From positions 1 to 64,000 of the forward strand of contig NZ_JADPVH010000001.1 in the NCBI RefSeq assembly GCF_026932795.1: a DNA stretch of 64,000 nt, written 5' to 3'. This document shows, piece by piece, positions 8,063 to 15,968 of the stretch. The DNA is from Paenarthrobacter sp. Z7-10 (GTDB taxonomy: Bacteria > Actinomycetota > Actinomycetes > Actinomycetales > Micrococcaceae). The stretch's first letter is position 1. Every line of letters starts with the position of its first letter. The notes below the pieces were generated by a model. The model ran no database searches and had not been told where the DNA came from. It worked only from the letters and a program-made list of their open reading frames with translations. The position numbers and the translations under genes are program-made.

Positions 8063-8100
8063 TGTTGCCGGTGCCACCCACCCGGCCGGCACCGGCAACA
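8063..8100 (+). promoter_or_regulatory. intra-operon stem-loop between frcB and frcC
   Basis: TGTTGCCGGTGCC (8063-8075) pairs perfectly with GGCACCGGCAACA (8088-8100) around a 12-base loop. There is no T-tract. In binding-protein ABC operons such hairpins behind the binding-protein gene commonly stabilise its mRNA or attenuate read-through, so that the binding protein exceeds the permease. That role is inferred here. Confidence 0.75.
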
Positions 8101-8146
8101 ACCATCACCACAACCGAGAAATGAACACAGCCGTTCAGGAGATACC

Positions 8147-9193
8147 GTGAGCCACCAAACAACCGAAGCCAGCCCACCCGCCGCTCAACCGGACCTCGCG
8201 GTCGAATTCCTGGACCGCCGCACTCCCGTCGACCGCGCCCGGCAGGCCCTGCATAAATATCCGGCCCTGAGCCCTGGCATCGTCATCATACTTGCCATCA
8301 TCGTCTTCGGCTTGCTGAACCCCCGCTTCTTCTACGCCAACAACCTCTCGCTCGTCTCCCAACAGGTAGCCGTGGTGGGAACCCTGGCCATCGCCCAGAC
8401 GCTCGTCATCCTGACCGCCGGCATCGATTTGTCCGTCGGCGCCATCATGGTCCTCGCCTCCATGGTGATGGCACAACTGGCCAGCCACAATGGCGTTCCC
8501 GCCCCCATTGCCCTCCTTCTGGGCCTCGTGGTCGCCCTCGCCGCCGGTGCGCTCAACGGCATCCTGGTGACCAGGCTCAAACTTCCGCCCTTCATCGTTA
8601 CCCTTGGAACGTTGAGCATCTTCATCGCACTGACCCTGCTGTACTCCAACAGTGCCTCCGTTACCGGCCAGGACATCCCCGGCCTCATCACCGGCACCGG
8701 CAACACCTTCAAAATTGGTGGCGTGAACTTCACCTACGGTGTCGTCATGATGCTGCTGCTTTACATCGTGATGGCCTTCATCCTCAACTCCACGGCCTGG
8801 GGCAGGCACGTCTACACCGTCGGTGACGACAAGGAAGCAGCCAGGCTCTCCGGCATCCGGGTAAACCGGGTACTCATGAGCGTCTACGTCGCCGCCGGAG
8901 CAATCATCGCCGTCGGCTCCTGGATCCAGATTGGGCGTGCGGATGCCGCAAGCCCCAACGCCGGAACCGACATAAACCTCGACACCATCACCGCCGTCGT
9001 CATCGGCGGTACCAGCCTCTTCGGCGGGCGCGGCAACATCTGGGGATCCCTGCTCGGCGCCCTCATCGTCGGCGTTTTCCGCAACGGCCTCGCGCTGGCC
9101 GGCCTTGACGTGCTCTACCAAACCCTCGCCGTCGGCGTTCTCATCATCGTGGCCGTCTCGGTCGACCAGTGGATCCGAAAGGTACGCAAATGA
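8147..9193 (+). CDS. frcC: sugar ABC transporter permease (FrcC-like)
   Basis: 348 aa, BPD_transp_2 (RbsC/FrcC) family with about 10 hydrophobic segments. Diagnostic stretches are GIDLSVGAIMVLASMV, LPPFIVTLGTLSIFIAL, GRHVYTVGDDKEAARLSGI (the EAA-like cytoplasmic loop contacting the ATPase) and VIGGTSLFGGRGNIWGSLLG. Start GTG at 8147, with AGGAGA upstream. It overlaps the next ATPase gene by 4 bp. The protein acts as the inner-membrane channel, probably as a homodimer, with the FrcB and FrcA products. Confidence 0.93.
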   Translation: MSHQTTEASPPAAQPDLAVEFLDRRTPVDRARQALHKYPALSPGIVIILAIIVFGLLNPRFFYANNLSLVSQQVAVVGTLAIAQTLVILTAGIDLSVGAIMVLASMVMAQLASHNGVPAPIALLLGLVVALAAGALNGILVTRLKLPPFIVTLGTLSIFIALTLLYSNSASVTGQDIPGLITGTGNTFKIGGVNFTYGVVMMLLLYIVMAFILNSTAWGRHVYTVGDDKEAARLSGIRVNRVLMSVYVAAGAIIAVGSWIQIGRADAASPNAGTDINLDTITAVVIGGTSLFGGRGNIWGSLLGALIVGVFRNGLALAGLDVLYQTLAVGVLIIVAVSVDQWIRKVRK

Positions 9194-10005
9194 CCACCGC
9201 GAACATCCTGGGCCCCGAAAGCCCCGCGCAAACCCGTCAACCGGTCCTGCAGGCCAGGAACCTGGTCAAGACCTACGGCCGCGTCGTTGGACTCGACGGC
9301 GTCAGCCTCGAGCTGTACCCGGGCGAGGTCCTGGCCATCATCGGCGACAACGGCGCCGGCAAATCGACCCTGGTCAAATGCCTGACCGGAGCCGAGGTGC
9401 CCGATCAGGGCGAAATCCTCCTCGACGGACAGACCGTGCGCTTCAGGCGCCCCCAGGATGCCCACGAGGCAGGCATCGAAACGGTTTACCAGTCCTTGGC
9501 TGTTTCTCCCGCTCTGGACGTCGCCTCCAATCTGTACCTCGGACGCGAAAGGCGCAAAGCGGGCATCCTCGGCTCCGTCTTCCGCATGATGGACAAGAAA
9601 GGCATGCGCAAGGAGGCCGAGGAAGGCCTGCGTAACCTCGGTATCTCGACCCTCCAGGACGTGACGGTCCCGGTGGAAAACCTCTCAGGGGGGCAACGCC
9701 AAGCTGTGGCCGTCGCCCGCGCCGCAGCCTTCGGCTCCAAAGTCGTCGTCCTCGACGAACCGACCGCCGCCCTGGGCGTACGCGAATCCAACCAAGTCCT
9801 CCAACTCGTACGTACGCTGCGTGAGCGGGGAATCCCCGTCATCCTGATCAGCCACAATATGCCGCACGTCTTTGAAGTCGCTGACCGCATTCATATTCAA
9901 CGCCTCGGAAAGTGCGCCGGGACCATCACCCCGCAATCGCACACCATGACCGAGGCCGTTGCCATCATGACCGGCGCCCGGAAGGTGGACGAAAAGGGCG
10001 CATAG
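9190..10005 (+). CDS. frcA: sugar ABC transporter ATP-binding protein (FrcA-like)
   Basis: 271 aa, a single ABC domain as in FrcA, not the double ATPase of RbsA. Walker A GDNGAGKST, Q-loop VYQSLAVSP, signature LSGGQRQAVAVARA, Walker B KVVVLDEPTAALG and H-loop ISHN are all intact. The ATG at 9190 overlaps the frcC stop (ATGA, 9190-9193), so it is preferred to the longer frame. It energises uptake of the sugar bound by the FrcB-like lipoprotein. The ALG (not ALD) after Walker B is usual for this carbohydrate family. Confidence 0.93.
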   Translation: MTTANILGPESPAQTRQPVLQARNLVKTYGRVVGLDGVSLELYPGEVLAIIGDNGAGKSTLVKCLTGAEVPDQGEILLDGQTVRFRRPQDAHEAGIETVYQSLAVSPALDVASNLYLGRERRKAGILGSVFRMMDKKGMRKEAEEGLRNLGISTLQDVTVPVENLSGGQRQAVAVARAAAFGSKVVVLDEPTAALGVRESNQVLQLVRTLRERGIPVILISHNMPHVFEVADRIHIQRLGKCAGTITPQSHTMTEAVAIMTGARKVDEKGA

Positions 10006-10056
10006 AGTCAGGCTGAACCACCGGAAGGCTCGAACCCACCACCACGAGGAGAACGA

Positions 10057-10824
10057 ATGCCAGTCCTGGACAGATTCAGCATGGTGGGACAAACCGCCGT
10101 AGTTACCGGCGCAACCCGCGGACTGGGCCGCGCCTTTGCGGGTGCACTCGCCGAGGCAGGGGCCAACATTGTCATCGTTGGCCGGGACGCGGCCGCGGCC
10201 GCCGAGGTTGAAGCCGAGGTTGCGGCCATTGGCGTTCGGGCCCTGACCGTCCTGGCCGACGTCAGCATACGTTCCGATCTCGAAGCGGTTCTGACTCGGA
10301 CAAAAGAAGCGTTCGGCCGCGCCGACGTGCTGGTCAATAACGCCGGTACCTGCATCCACCGACCGGCACTTGAGGTGACTGACGACGATTGGCGTGCCGT
10401 CATGAACGTCAACCTTGACGGGGTATGGATGGCCAGCCAAGTCTTCGGCCGGCACATGATCGAAGCCGGCGGCGGATCGATCGTCAACATTGGATCCATG
10501 TCCGCTTCCATCGTCAACCGGCCACAGTGGCAACCGGCCTACAATGCATCCAAAGCAGCCGTTCACCACCTCACCCGCAGCCTTGCCGCGGAATGGGCGC
10601 CCTTGAACGTACGCGTCAACGCCTTGGCTCCCGGCTACATGCACACCGATATGTCCCCCATTGACGAACCGCAGTTCCACCGGCACTGGATCGAGGACAC
10701 GCCCCAACAAAGAGCCGGCGAGCCTGATGAGCTCGGACCCGCGGTGGTCTTCCTGGCCAGCCGCGCGTCCAGTTTCATGACAGGTTCCGTTCTGACGGTC
10801 GACGGCGGCTACAGCATCTACTGA
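10057..10824 (+). CDS. SDR-family oxidoreductase, probable polyol/sugar dehydrogenase
   Basis: 255 aa classical short-chain dehydrogenase: cofactor motif TGATRGLGRA, NNAG, catalytic Ser (SMSAS) and YNASK, C-terminal GSVLTVDGGYSIY. The GRD end of the second strand suggests preference for NADP is possible. Good Shine-Dalgarno (GAGGAG) before the ATG. Last gene of the frc operon. A plausible role is interconversion of a polyol (mannitol, arabitol or sorbitol) with the ketose used by PfkB, but nothing in the sequence fixes the substrate. Confidence 0.85.
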   Translation: MPVLDRFSMVGQTAVVTGATRGLGRAFAGALAEAGANIVIVGRDAAAAAEVEAEVAAIGVRALTVLADVSIRSDLEAVLTRTKEAFGRADVLVNNAGTCIHRPALEVTDDDWRAVMNVNLDGVWMASQVFGRHMIEAGGGSIVNIGSMSASIVNRPQWQPAYNASKAAVHHLTRSLAAEWAPLNVRVNALAPGYMHTDMSPIDEPQFHRHWIEDTPQQRAGEPDELGPAVVFLASRASSFMTGSVLTVDGGYSIY

Positions 10825-10831
10825 CAGCCGC

Positions 10832-10866
10832 GGCAGCAGGATCAGCAGCGTGAGCAGCCTGCTGCC
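10832..10866 (+). terminator. stem-loop after the frc operon
   Basis: GGCAGCAGG (10832-10840) and CCTGCTGCC (10858-10866) form a perfect 9-bp stem just behind the SDR stop. No U-tract follows, so termination is only probable. The rest of the 528-bp gap up to 11352 holds no convincing gene. A 14-bp inverted repeat TCTTGGTAACAAGA (about 11215-11228) lies upstream of the next small gene. Confidence 0.45.
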
Positions 10867-11352
10867 AAGGAAGGAACGTCCACCCTGGCGGCCAGCTCGC
10901 CCGAAGCGGAGTCGGAGGCGGTCGATCGACCCTTTAACGGCTGCTGAAAACAACCCTGCCCTGCGGGTTTTCCAGCGTCAGCGATCGTTGATCCGTGGAG
11001 TAGGTTAGTGGCATTTTGAGGTAGTTGGCTGTCCACTCGCGATATTCAGCCGCCTGCCCGGCGCATACTTCGTGGTCTCGGCCATTCCCGACGGGGCGGG
11101 CGTGGGAACTCCGGCGGCGAGGGTAACCTGACATTGAGAGCGCCGCAAGGCATGCCGACAATCGGGGCGACGGACACGCACGGAATCTTGTCACGAGCCG
11201 AAACCGTTCCGTAATTCTTGGTAACAAGATTGTTGCAATGCCGTGACGGGAGGGACCATGGCATGTCGGAGCGCGTTCGGAGCTGTAATGTCCGAAGTCC
11301 GGCAGCCAATAGATGGGCCGGGCATCGCAGCGGAGCGTCAAGGGGAACCGTC

Positions 11353-11625
11353 ATGTACAAAGAAGCGATAGTGAACGATTTGCTGATCTATGGGGGAACG
11401 CTGCTGATAGCAGTGGCGATGTTCGCGTTAATCATCTTCGCCTTTGTGTCCGTCCTGCTGGTTGCCCTCAGCGCCAGGCTGGTGCAGTGGTCACTGGTGC
11501 GGCTGACAGTCAGGCTGTACCGGAGATGGCGTTCCGGTCAGGTTGCGCGTACTGCCATCCCGTCGCTGGTACCCGAACGCCAGGTTCAGCAGGTGGCCCG
11601 CTTCGCGGATTCGCTTTTGGGCTGA
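11353..11625 (+). CDS. small membrane protein, unknown
   Basis: 90 aa. One strongly hydrophobic segment, about residues 8-38 (LLIYGGTLLIAVAMFALIIF and following), is followed by a basic amphipathic stretch (RLTVRLYRRWRSGQVAR) and a short C-terminal helix ending VARFADSLLG. The frame is open from 11218, but the ATG at 11353 with AGGGGAA just upstream starts directly at the hydrophobic part. I do not recognise the family. Same-strand neighbour of the DUF2867 gene 76 bp downstream. Confidence 0.6.
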   Translation: MYKEAIVNDLLIYGGTLLIAVAMFALIIFAFVSVLLVALSARLVQWSLVRLTVRLYRRWRSGQVARTAIPSLVPERQVQQVARFADSLLG

Positions 11626-11632
11626 CGGACCA

Positions 11633-11663
11633 GTGGCGCGGTGGCGCGGTGGCGCGGTGGCGC
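11633..11663. repeat. 8-bp tandem repeat GTGGCGCG, 3.9 copies
   Basis: GTGGCGCG is repeated at 11633, 11641 and 11649 with a partial fourth copy to 11663. It lies in the short gap between the small membrane protein and the DUF2867 gene, about 40-70 bp before the latter's start. Slippage here could change the spacing of promoter elements. Confidence 0.9.
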
Positions 11664-11701
11664 TAAGGTGGGCATAAAGACGCCGCCGTAGAACTGGAAG
11701 G

Positions 11702-13321
11702 ATGTCCATGCCGGATACCGCACTCCCATCCGAACCGCCGCCGCCCGCATCCAGCTCAGTGGGCCCGCCCAGCCCGGAAAGCCAGCCCGGCACACCGGGC
11801 CCGCCCGGCTTGGAAAGCCAGCCCCGCCTGTCCCGAAACATCCTCGTTACCGGCGCCACCGGCTATATAGGAGGCCGCTTGGTGCCCCGGCTCGTCGCCG
11901 CCGGACACCGGGTCAAGGTCTTTGTCCGCAGTCCCCAGAAGCTCGGGGCAGTCCCGTGGCGGGAGGATGTGGAGATCATCCGCGGGGACCTCGATGACGC
12001 TGCCGCATTGGAGCAGGCCTGCCAGGGAATCGATGTTGTCTACTATCTGGTCCATTCGATGGGCGGCAGCAGCGACTTCGAGAAGCGTGAAGCCGCGATG
12101 GCCCACACCGTTGCCGATGCCTGCGGGAAGGCAGGGGTGGCGCGGATTGTGTATCTGGGTGGCCTGCACCCGCAGAACGTTGAGCTCTCACCGCACATGC
12201 GCTCCCGCGCGGCGGTCGGACAGATCCTGCTCGAGGCCAAGGTTGACGCCATGGTGCTGCAGGCCGGCGTGGTGATTGGCTCCGGGTCCGCTTCCTTTGA
12301 AATGATCCGGCATCTGGCCGACGTGCTGCCGGTGATGCCGGCCCCGAGATGGGTGCGGAACCGGATAGAGCCGATCGCCATCCGCGACGTGCTCTACTAC
12401 CTGGTGGCCGCCGCGTCGGTCCCGGGTCGAGTGAACAAGAGTTTCGATATTGGCTCCCGGGAGGTGATGCCGTACGCGCAGCTGATGAAGATTTACGCAC
12501 TGGAGGCAGGGCTGGGGAACCGGCTCGTTTTCCCGTTCCCGCTGCCCGTCCCCCGGCTTGCGGGTTACTGGGTGGCGCTGGTGACGCCCATTCCGCTGTC
12601 CATGTCGCGGCCGCTGGTGCAGTCGCTCCAGCACGATGCGGTGGGCGGTGAACGCGGGATCGACGATTACATTCGGCAGCCCCCGGGCGGTCCCACCGGA
12701 TTCCGCAGTGCGGTCCGTTTGGCACTGGAGAAGGAAAAGACGGGCGACGTCGTAACCTCCTGGGCGGGCGCCGGCGGGTTTGGGCCGGAGGCGGATCCGC
12801 TGCCCAGCGATCCGGACTGGGCCGGGCATACCGTTTACACGGACGATCGTTCCCGGCACTATGAGGTGGATCCGGCCCGGATGTGGAAAGTCATTGAGGG
12901 GATCGGCGGACGCAGCGGCTGGTACTCACTGCCGCTGGCCTGGTCCATCCGCGGCTGGATGGACAAGCTGGTGGGCGGCACAGGCTTGACCCGGGGCCGG
13001 CGCAATCCGGACCGGCTGTCCGTCGGGGACTCGCTGGATTGGTGGCGGGTGGAGAAGATAGACCGCGGGCAGTTACTCCTGCTCCGCGCCGAGATGCGGG
13101 CGCCCGGCCGGGCTTGGCTTGAATTTTCCGTGCAGCCGGACGGTACCGGCAGCTTGTACCGGCAACGGGCCATTTTCTTCCCCAAGGGCCTCTCCGGCCG
13201 GCTCTACTGGCTGGCGGTACTTCCTTTCCACGCCTTCATTTTCCCCGCCATGTCGCGCAACATCGCCGCCGAAGCCCAGCAAAGGGCGCGGGAACGGGCC
13301 CCTGAGCGCGGCGACGACTGA
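11702..13321 (+). CDS. NAD(P)-binding SDR-like protein with C-terminal DUF2867
   Basis: 539 aa. After a Pro/Ser-rich N-terminus (residues 1-42), an atypical/NmrA-like Rossmann domain begins with NILVTGATGYIGGRLVPRL and includes DIEIIRGDLDD-like and YYLVHSMG motifs (about 44-330). The second half (about 370-530) is DUF2867, seen in HYEVDPARMWKVIEGIGGR, GWYSLPLAW, DSLDWWRVE and the LLLRAEMRAPG strand. This architecture is common in actinobacteria and cyanobacteria, but the reaction is unknown. The Tyr-x3-Lys site of classical SDRs is absent. The start used is MSMPDT, and the Rossmann motif at residue 45 means a later start is possible. Confidence 0.85.
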   Translation: MSMPDTALPSEPPPPASSSVGPPSPESQPGTPGPPGLESQPRLSRNILVTGATGYIGGRLVPRLVAAGHRVKVFVRSPQKLGAVPWREDVEIIRGDLDDAAALEQACQGIDVVYYLVHSMGGSSDFEKREAAMAHTVADACGKAGVARIVYLGGLHPQNVELSPHMRSRAAVGQILLEAKVDAMVLQAGVVIGSGSASFEMIRHLADVLPVMPAPRWVRNRIEPIAIRDVLYYLVAAASVPGRVNKSFDIGSREVMPYAQLMKIYALEAGLGNRLVFPFPLPVPRLAGYWVALVTPIPLSMSRPLVQSLQHDAVGGERGIDDYIRQPPGGPTGFRSAVRLALEKEKTGDVVTSWAGAGGFGPEADPLPSDPDWAGHTVYTDDRSRHYEVDPARMWKVIEGIGGRSGWYSLPLAWSIRGWMDKLVGGTGLTRGRRNPDRLSVGDSLDWWRVEKIDRGQLLLLRAEMRAPGRAWLEFSVQPDGTGSLYRQRAIFFPKGLSGRLYWLAVLPFHAFIFPAMSRNIAAEAQQRARERAPERGDD

Positions 13322-13338
13322 CGGCGGCGACTGACTCA

Positions 13339-13356
13339 GCGCTGTTGGCGCAGCGC
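13339..13356. terminator. short hairpin between convergent genes
   Basis: GCGCTG (13339-13344) and CAGCGC (13351-13356) flank a 6-base loop in the 50-bp gap between the DUF2867 gene and the frameshifted M20 gene. It is small and lacks a T-run, so it is a weak candidate for a shared terminator. Confidence 0.35.
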
Positions 13357-13371
13357 AGTTAGCCCAGCGCG

Positions 13372-14545
13372 TTAGTCCAGCTCCCGCCCGCTGCTGCTTC
13401 CGAGCTTCGCCAGGACGCCGGCCGCGAGAGCGGTGCGCTGCATCATCCCATCGATGCTGATCCATTCGCTGCGGGCGTGCGCGCCGCCGCCAACAGCGCC
13501 CAGGCCGTCCAGTACGGGCAGTCCCAAGGCGGCGGCGAAGTTTCCGTCGCTGGCGCCGCCCACTGAAGTCTCCTGGAGCTCAAAGCCGAGTTCGAGAGCC
13601 ACGGAGCTGGCCAGCGAAAAAAGCCCTGCCGTGGCGGAGGAGCGCTCCATAACGGGACGGTTCCACCCCCCCACTGACGGTGATTTCTGCCCGCGGATTA
13701 TGCGGCGCAAGACCTGCGAACACGGCGTCCACACGGCGCATCTCATCGTCGCTTGCAACTCTGACGTCGACATCCGCCGTCGCGCGCCCGGCCTTCACGT
13801 TGGTTCGAGTTCCCGCTTTCAAAATGCCAACGTTGAGGCTGGTTCCTCTGTCGAGGTCCGCCGCACCATGTAGGTCAAGAACGACACGGGAGATTTCGTC
13901 GATTGCACTGGCACCGGCTTCGGGGTCAAGTCCGGCATGCGCCTCCTCGCCGATGGCGTCAACGCGGAAAATGCCTACTCCCTTGCGGGCGGTTTTCACG
14001 GCTCCATTGGAGCTGGCCTCGAACACGAGCACGGAGCTGCCGCGCACCACTTCCTCTTCAATCACGGCACGGGACGCGGGGCTGCCGATCTCCTCGTCCC
14101 CGTTGAGCACCAGGCGAAGACTGGGACGCGGAAGGCGCAGGACCTCGCAGGCTTTCAGGGCCCACACCAGTTGGACCAGCCCACCCTTCATATCGAAGGC
14201 GCCAGGGCCGGAAAAGTTGTCACCCTGGATACTGGCTGGCCACCCGGCGAGGGTGCCGGCGGACCACACCGTGTCGTAATGGCACAGGGCCGTCACCCAG
14301 TCGTCCCCGCCGGGCGCCGGGTAGTCAACTACCAGGGTATCCCCGCGCTCTCCCCCATCCACCCGTCGTCGGGCGGCGGGTTTCCCAAGTCGTTCGGTCA
14401 GCCAGCCCTCCAACCAGGTCAGGGCGGCACCCAAAAGCGGCTTGTCATCAGAAGGGGACTCCAGGCTCACGTAATGGGTGAGATCGCTGAGAATCTCCTG
14501 TCGATGTTCGTCGATCCAGGCCGGGAGGCCGGTGAGGCTGTGCAT
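13372..14545 (-). pseudogene. M20 peptidase (glutamate carboxypeptidase/CPG2-like), frameshifted
   Basis: Frame 1 from the ATG at 14545 encodes a CPG2-type M20 metallopeptidase: metal-site motifs LCHYDTVWSAGT, GAFDMKGG, NGDEEIGSPAS and the dimerisation-domain GEEAHAGLDPEAGASA, down to EITVSGG. The frame then shifts at a run of seven G (C7 at 13666-13672 on the top strand). The expected continuation GWNRPVMERSSATAGLF, GGASDGNFAAALG and AHARSEWISI (last metal ligand) is intact in the other frame, ending at 13372. One extra G restores everything: agt-ggg-ggg-tgg would read SGGW. As written, the first frame continues to 13580 with about 28 foreign residues. This could be a sequencing error, a recent mutation or a phase-variable tract. 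Intact length would be about 390 aa, normal for CPG2. Confidence 0.85.
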
Positions 14546-14608
14546 GGCATCTGCTTCCGTGTGGTGGCTTTCGGGGCCGGTTTTGTGGCCAACGTTCGGG
14601 GCCGGGAC

Positions 14609-15898
14609 TCAGGTCCGGTCAGAGGTTCGGTCTCCGGCCCGGTCTGAGGTCAGGGCCTGTGCGTCTGCGCCATCGATCTGGGCCGCGTCCCGGCGCAGGG
14701 ACCGCACCGCAAGCTGTGCCAGCAGCAATGCCCCGTCCGGCAGGACGGTGTCCGAGAATTGGGCGCGCGCGCTGTGGTTGGAGGGCGCATGGACATAGTC
14801 CGGCTCGGGACAGGCACCGAGCATGAGGTAACAGCCCGGCACCTCGGCCAGCACCCGGGAGAAGTCCTCGCCTCCGGCGCGGGGGAACGCCAACGGCTGG
14901 TAGCGCTCGGTGCCGAACACGTCGCTCGCCACCTCGGCAGCGAAGTTGGCGCGGTCAGCGTCGTTAATGGTGACCGGGTAGCCATCGGTGTAGACAGCTT
15001 CGGCTTCGAGGCCGAAACCGGCCGCCACCCGTTCGCAGAGCTGGACCGATTCGCTGCGGATGCGGTCCTGGGCGGCCATGGAGAAGGTGCGCACGGTGGC
15101 ATCGAAGGTGGCGTGGCCGGGAATGATGTTTGCCGCCGTGCCCGCGTGGAAGGCCCCCACCGAGATGACAATCGGATCGAAGACGTTGAAGCGGCGCGTG
15201 ACAAGGGTTTGGAGATTTCCCACCAGCTCGGCCGCAACACTGATGGGATCGCGGGAGAGATGCGGGGTGGAGCCGTGTCCGCCGGCGCCGCGGATGGTTA
15301 CGTGCAGCGTGTCCGTGGCCGCCATCAACGTTCCGGGACGCGTGCTGAATACCCCCAGGGGAAACGTGTTCGCCTGCACGTGCATCCCGTACGCCGAGGA
15401 AACCCGCTGGCCCGCGGCATCCAACACGCCCTCGGCAATCATTTTGGCTGCTCCGTCGTGGCCCTCTTCACCGGGCTGGAACATGAAGACGATGTCCCCG
15501 GCCAGCTCCGCCCGGTGGCTGGCCAGCAGCCGCGCGGCGCCCACCAGCATGGTGGTGTGGAGATCATGCCCGCAGGCCTGCATGACGCCCGGGATCTGGC
15601 TGGCGAACTCGAGGTCCGTTTCTTCGGTGACGGGAAGGGCGTCCATGTCCGCGCGCAGGAGGACCGCCGGGCCCGGAGCGCCTCCGCGCAGCACGGCAGT
15701 CACGGACGACAAGTCCGTTCCCGTCCTGATCTCCAGTCCCAGTCCCTCCAGCGCCCGCAGCACTGCCGCTTGGGTCAACGGAAGGTTGAGGCCCACCTCG
15801 GGGTGCCGGTGCAGTTCATGCCGAAGCTCTGCCAGAGCCGGCGCGAGCTGCCGGGCCTGACCTGAAAGTATCCCGTCAAATGACAAAGCGGTCCCCAT
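14609..15898 (-). CDS. M20D amidohydrolase (hippurate hydrolase / N-acyl-amino-acid deacylase type)
   Basis: 429 aa. Complete M20D signature: RHELHRHPEVGLN, LLRADMDALPVTEETDLEF, QACGHDLHTTMLVGAARLL (metal ligands), FQPGEEGHDGAAKMI (catalytic Glu pair), GGHGSTPH dimerisation loop, GGEDFSRVL. The family hydrolyses amide bonds of N-acyl amino acids (hippurate, N-acetyl amino acids, IAA-amino acids). The C-terminus ends in a short repeat TSDRAGDRTSDRT coded by slipped DNA. It sits 63 bp upstream of the frameshifted CPG2-like gene and 70 bp downstream of the amidohydrolase gene, all on the same strand. Confidence 0.9.
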   Translation of the reverse strand: MGTALSFDGILSGQARQLAPALAELRHELHRHPEVGLNLPLTQAAVLRALEGLGLEIRTGTDLSSVTAVLRGGAPGPAVLLRADMDALPVTEETDLEFASQIPGVMQACGHDLHTTMLVGAARLLASHRAELAGDIVFMFQPGEEGHDGAAKMIAEGVLDAAGQRVSSAYGMHVQANTFPLGVFSTRPGTLMAATDTLHVTIRGAGGHGSTPHLSRDPISVAAELVGNLQTLVTRRFNVFDPIVISVGAFHAGTAANIIPGHATFDATVRTFSMAAQDRIRSESVQLCERVAAGFGLEAEAVYTDGYPVTINDADRANFAAEVASDVFGTERYQPLAFPRAGGEDFSRVLAEVPGCYLMLGACPEPDYVHAPSNHSARAQFSDTVLPDGALLLAQLAVRSLRRDAAQIDGADAQALTSDRAGDRTSDRT

Positions 15899-15968
15899 CC
15901 TGTTTTACTGCCAATAAGCAAAGCCGGGCTTGGACCGGCCGGGCAACCCGGCCGGCCCGGATCATGTT

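Noticed and set aside
8135-9121. Long leftward frame opposite frcC, rich in Gly/Asp/His
   Set aside because: Mirror image of the hydrophobic permease gene; antisense of membrane proteins in high-GC DNA gives such acidic, Gly/His-rich frames.
10934-11341. Leftward open frame of 135 codons in the gap after the frc operon
   Set aside because: No recognisable domain, no Shine-Dalgarno, irregular codon use, and it overlaps another equally long frame. Its last 40 residues look somewhat protein-like, so a remnant cannot be excluded, but I cannot support a gene.
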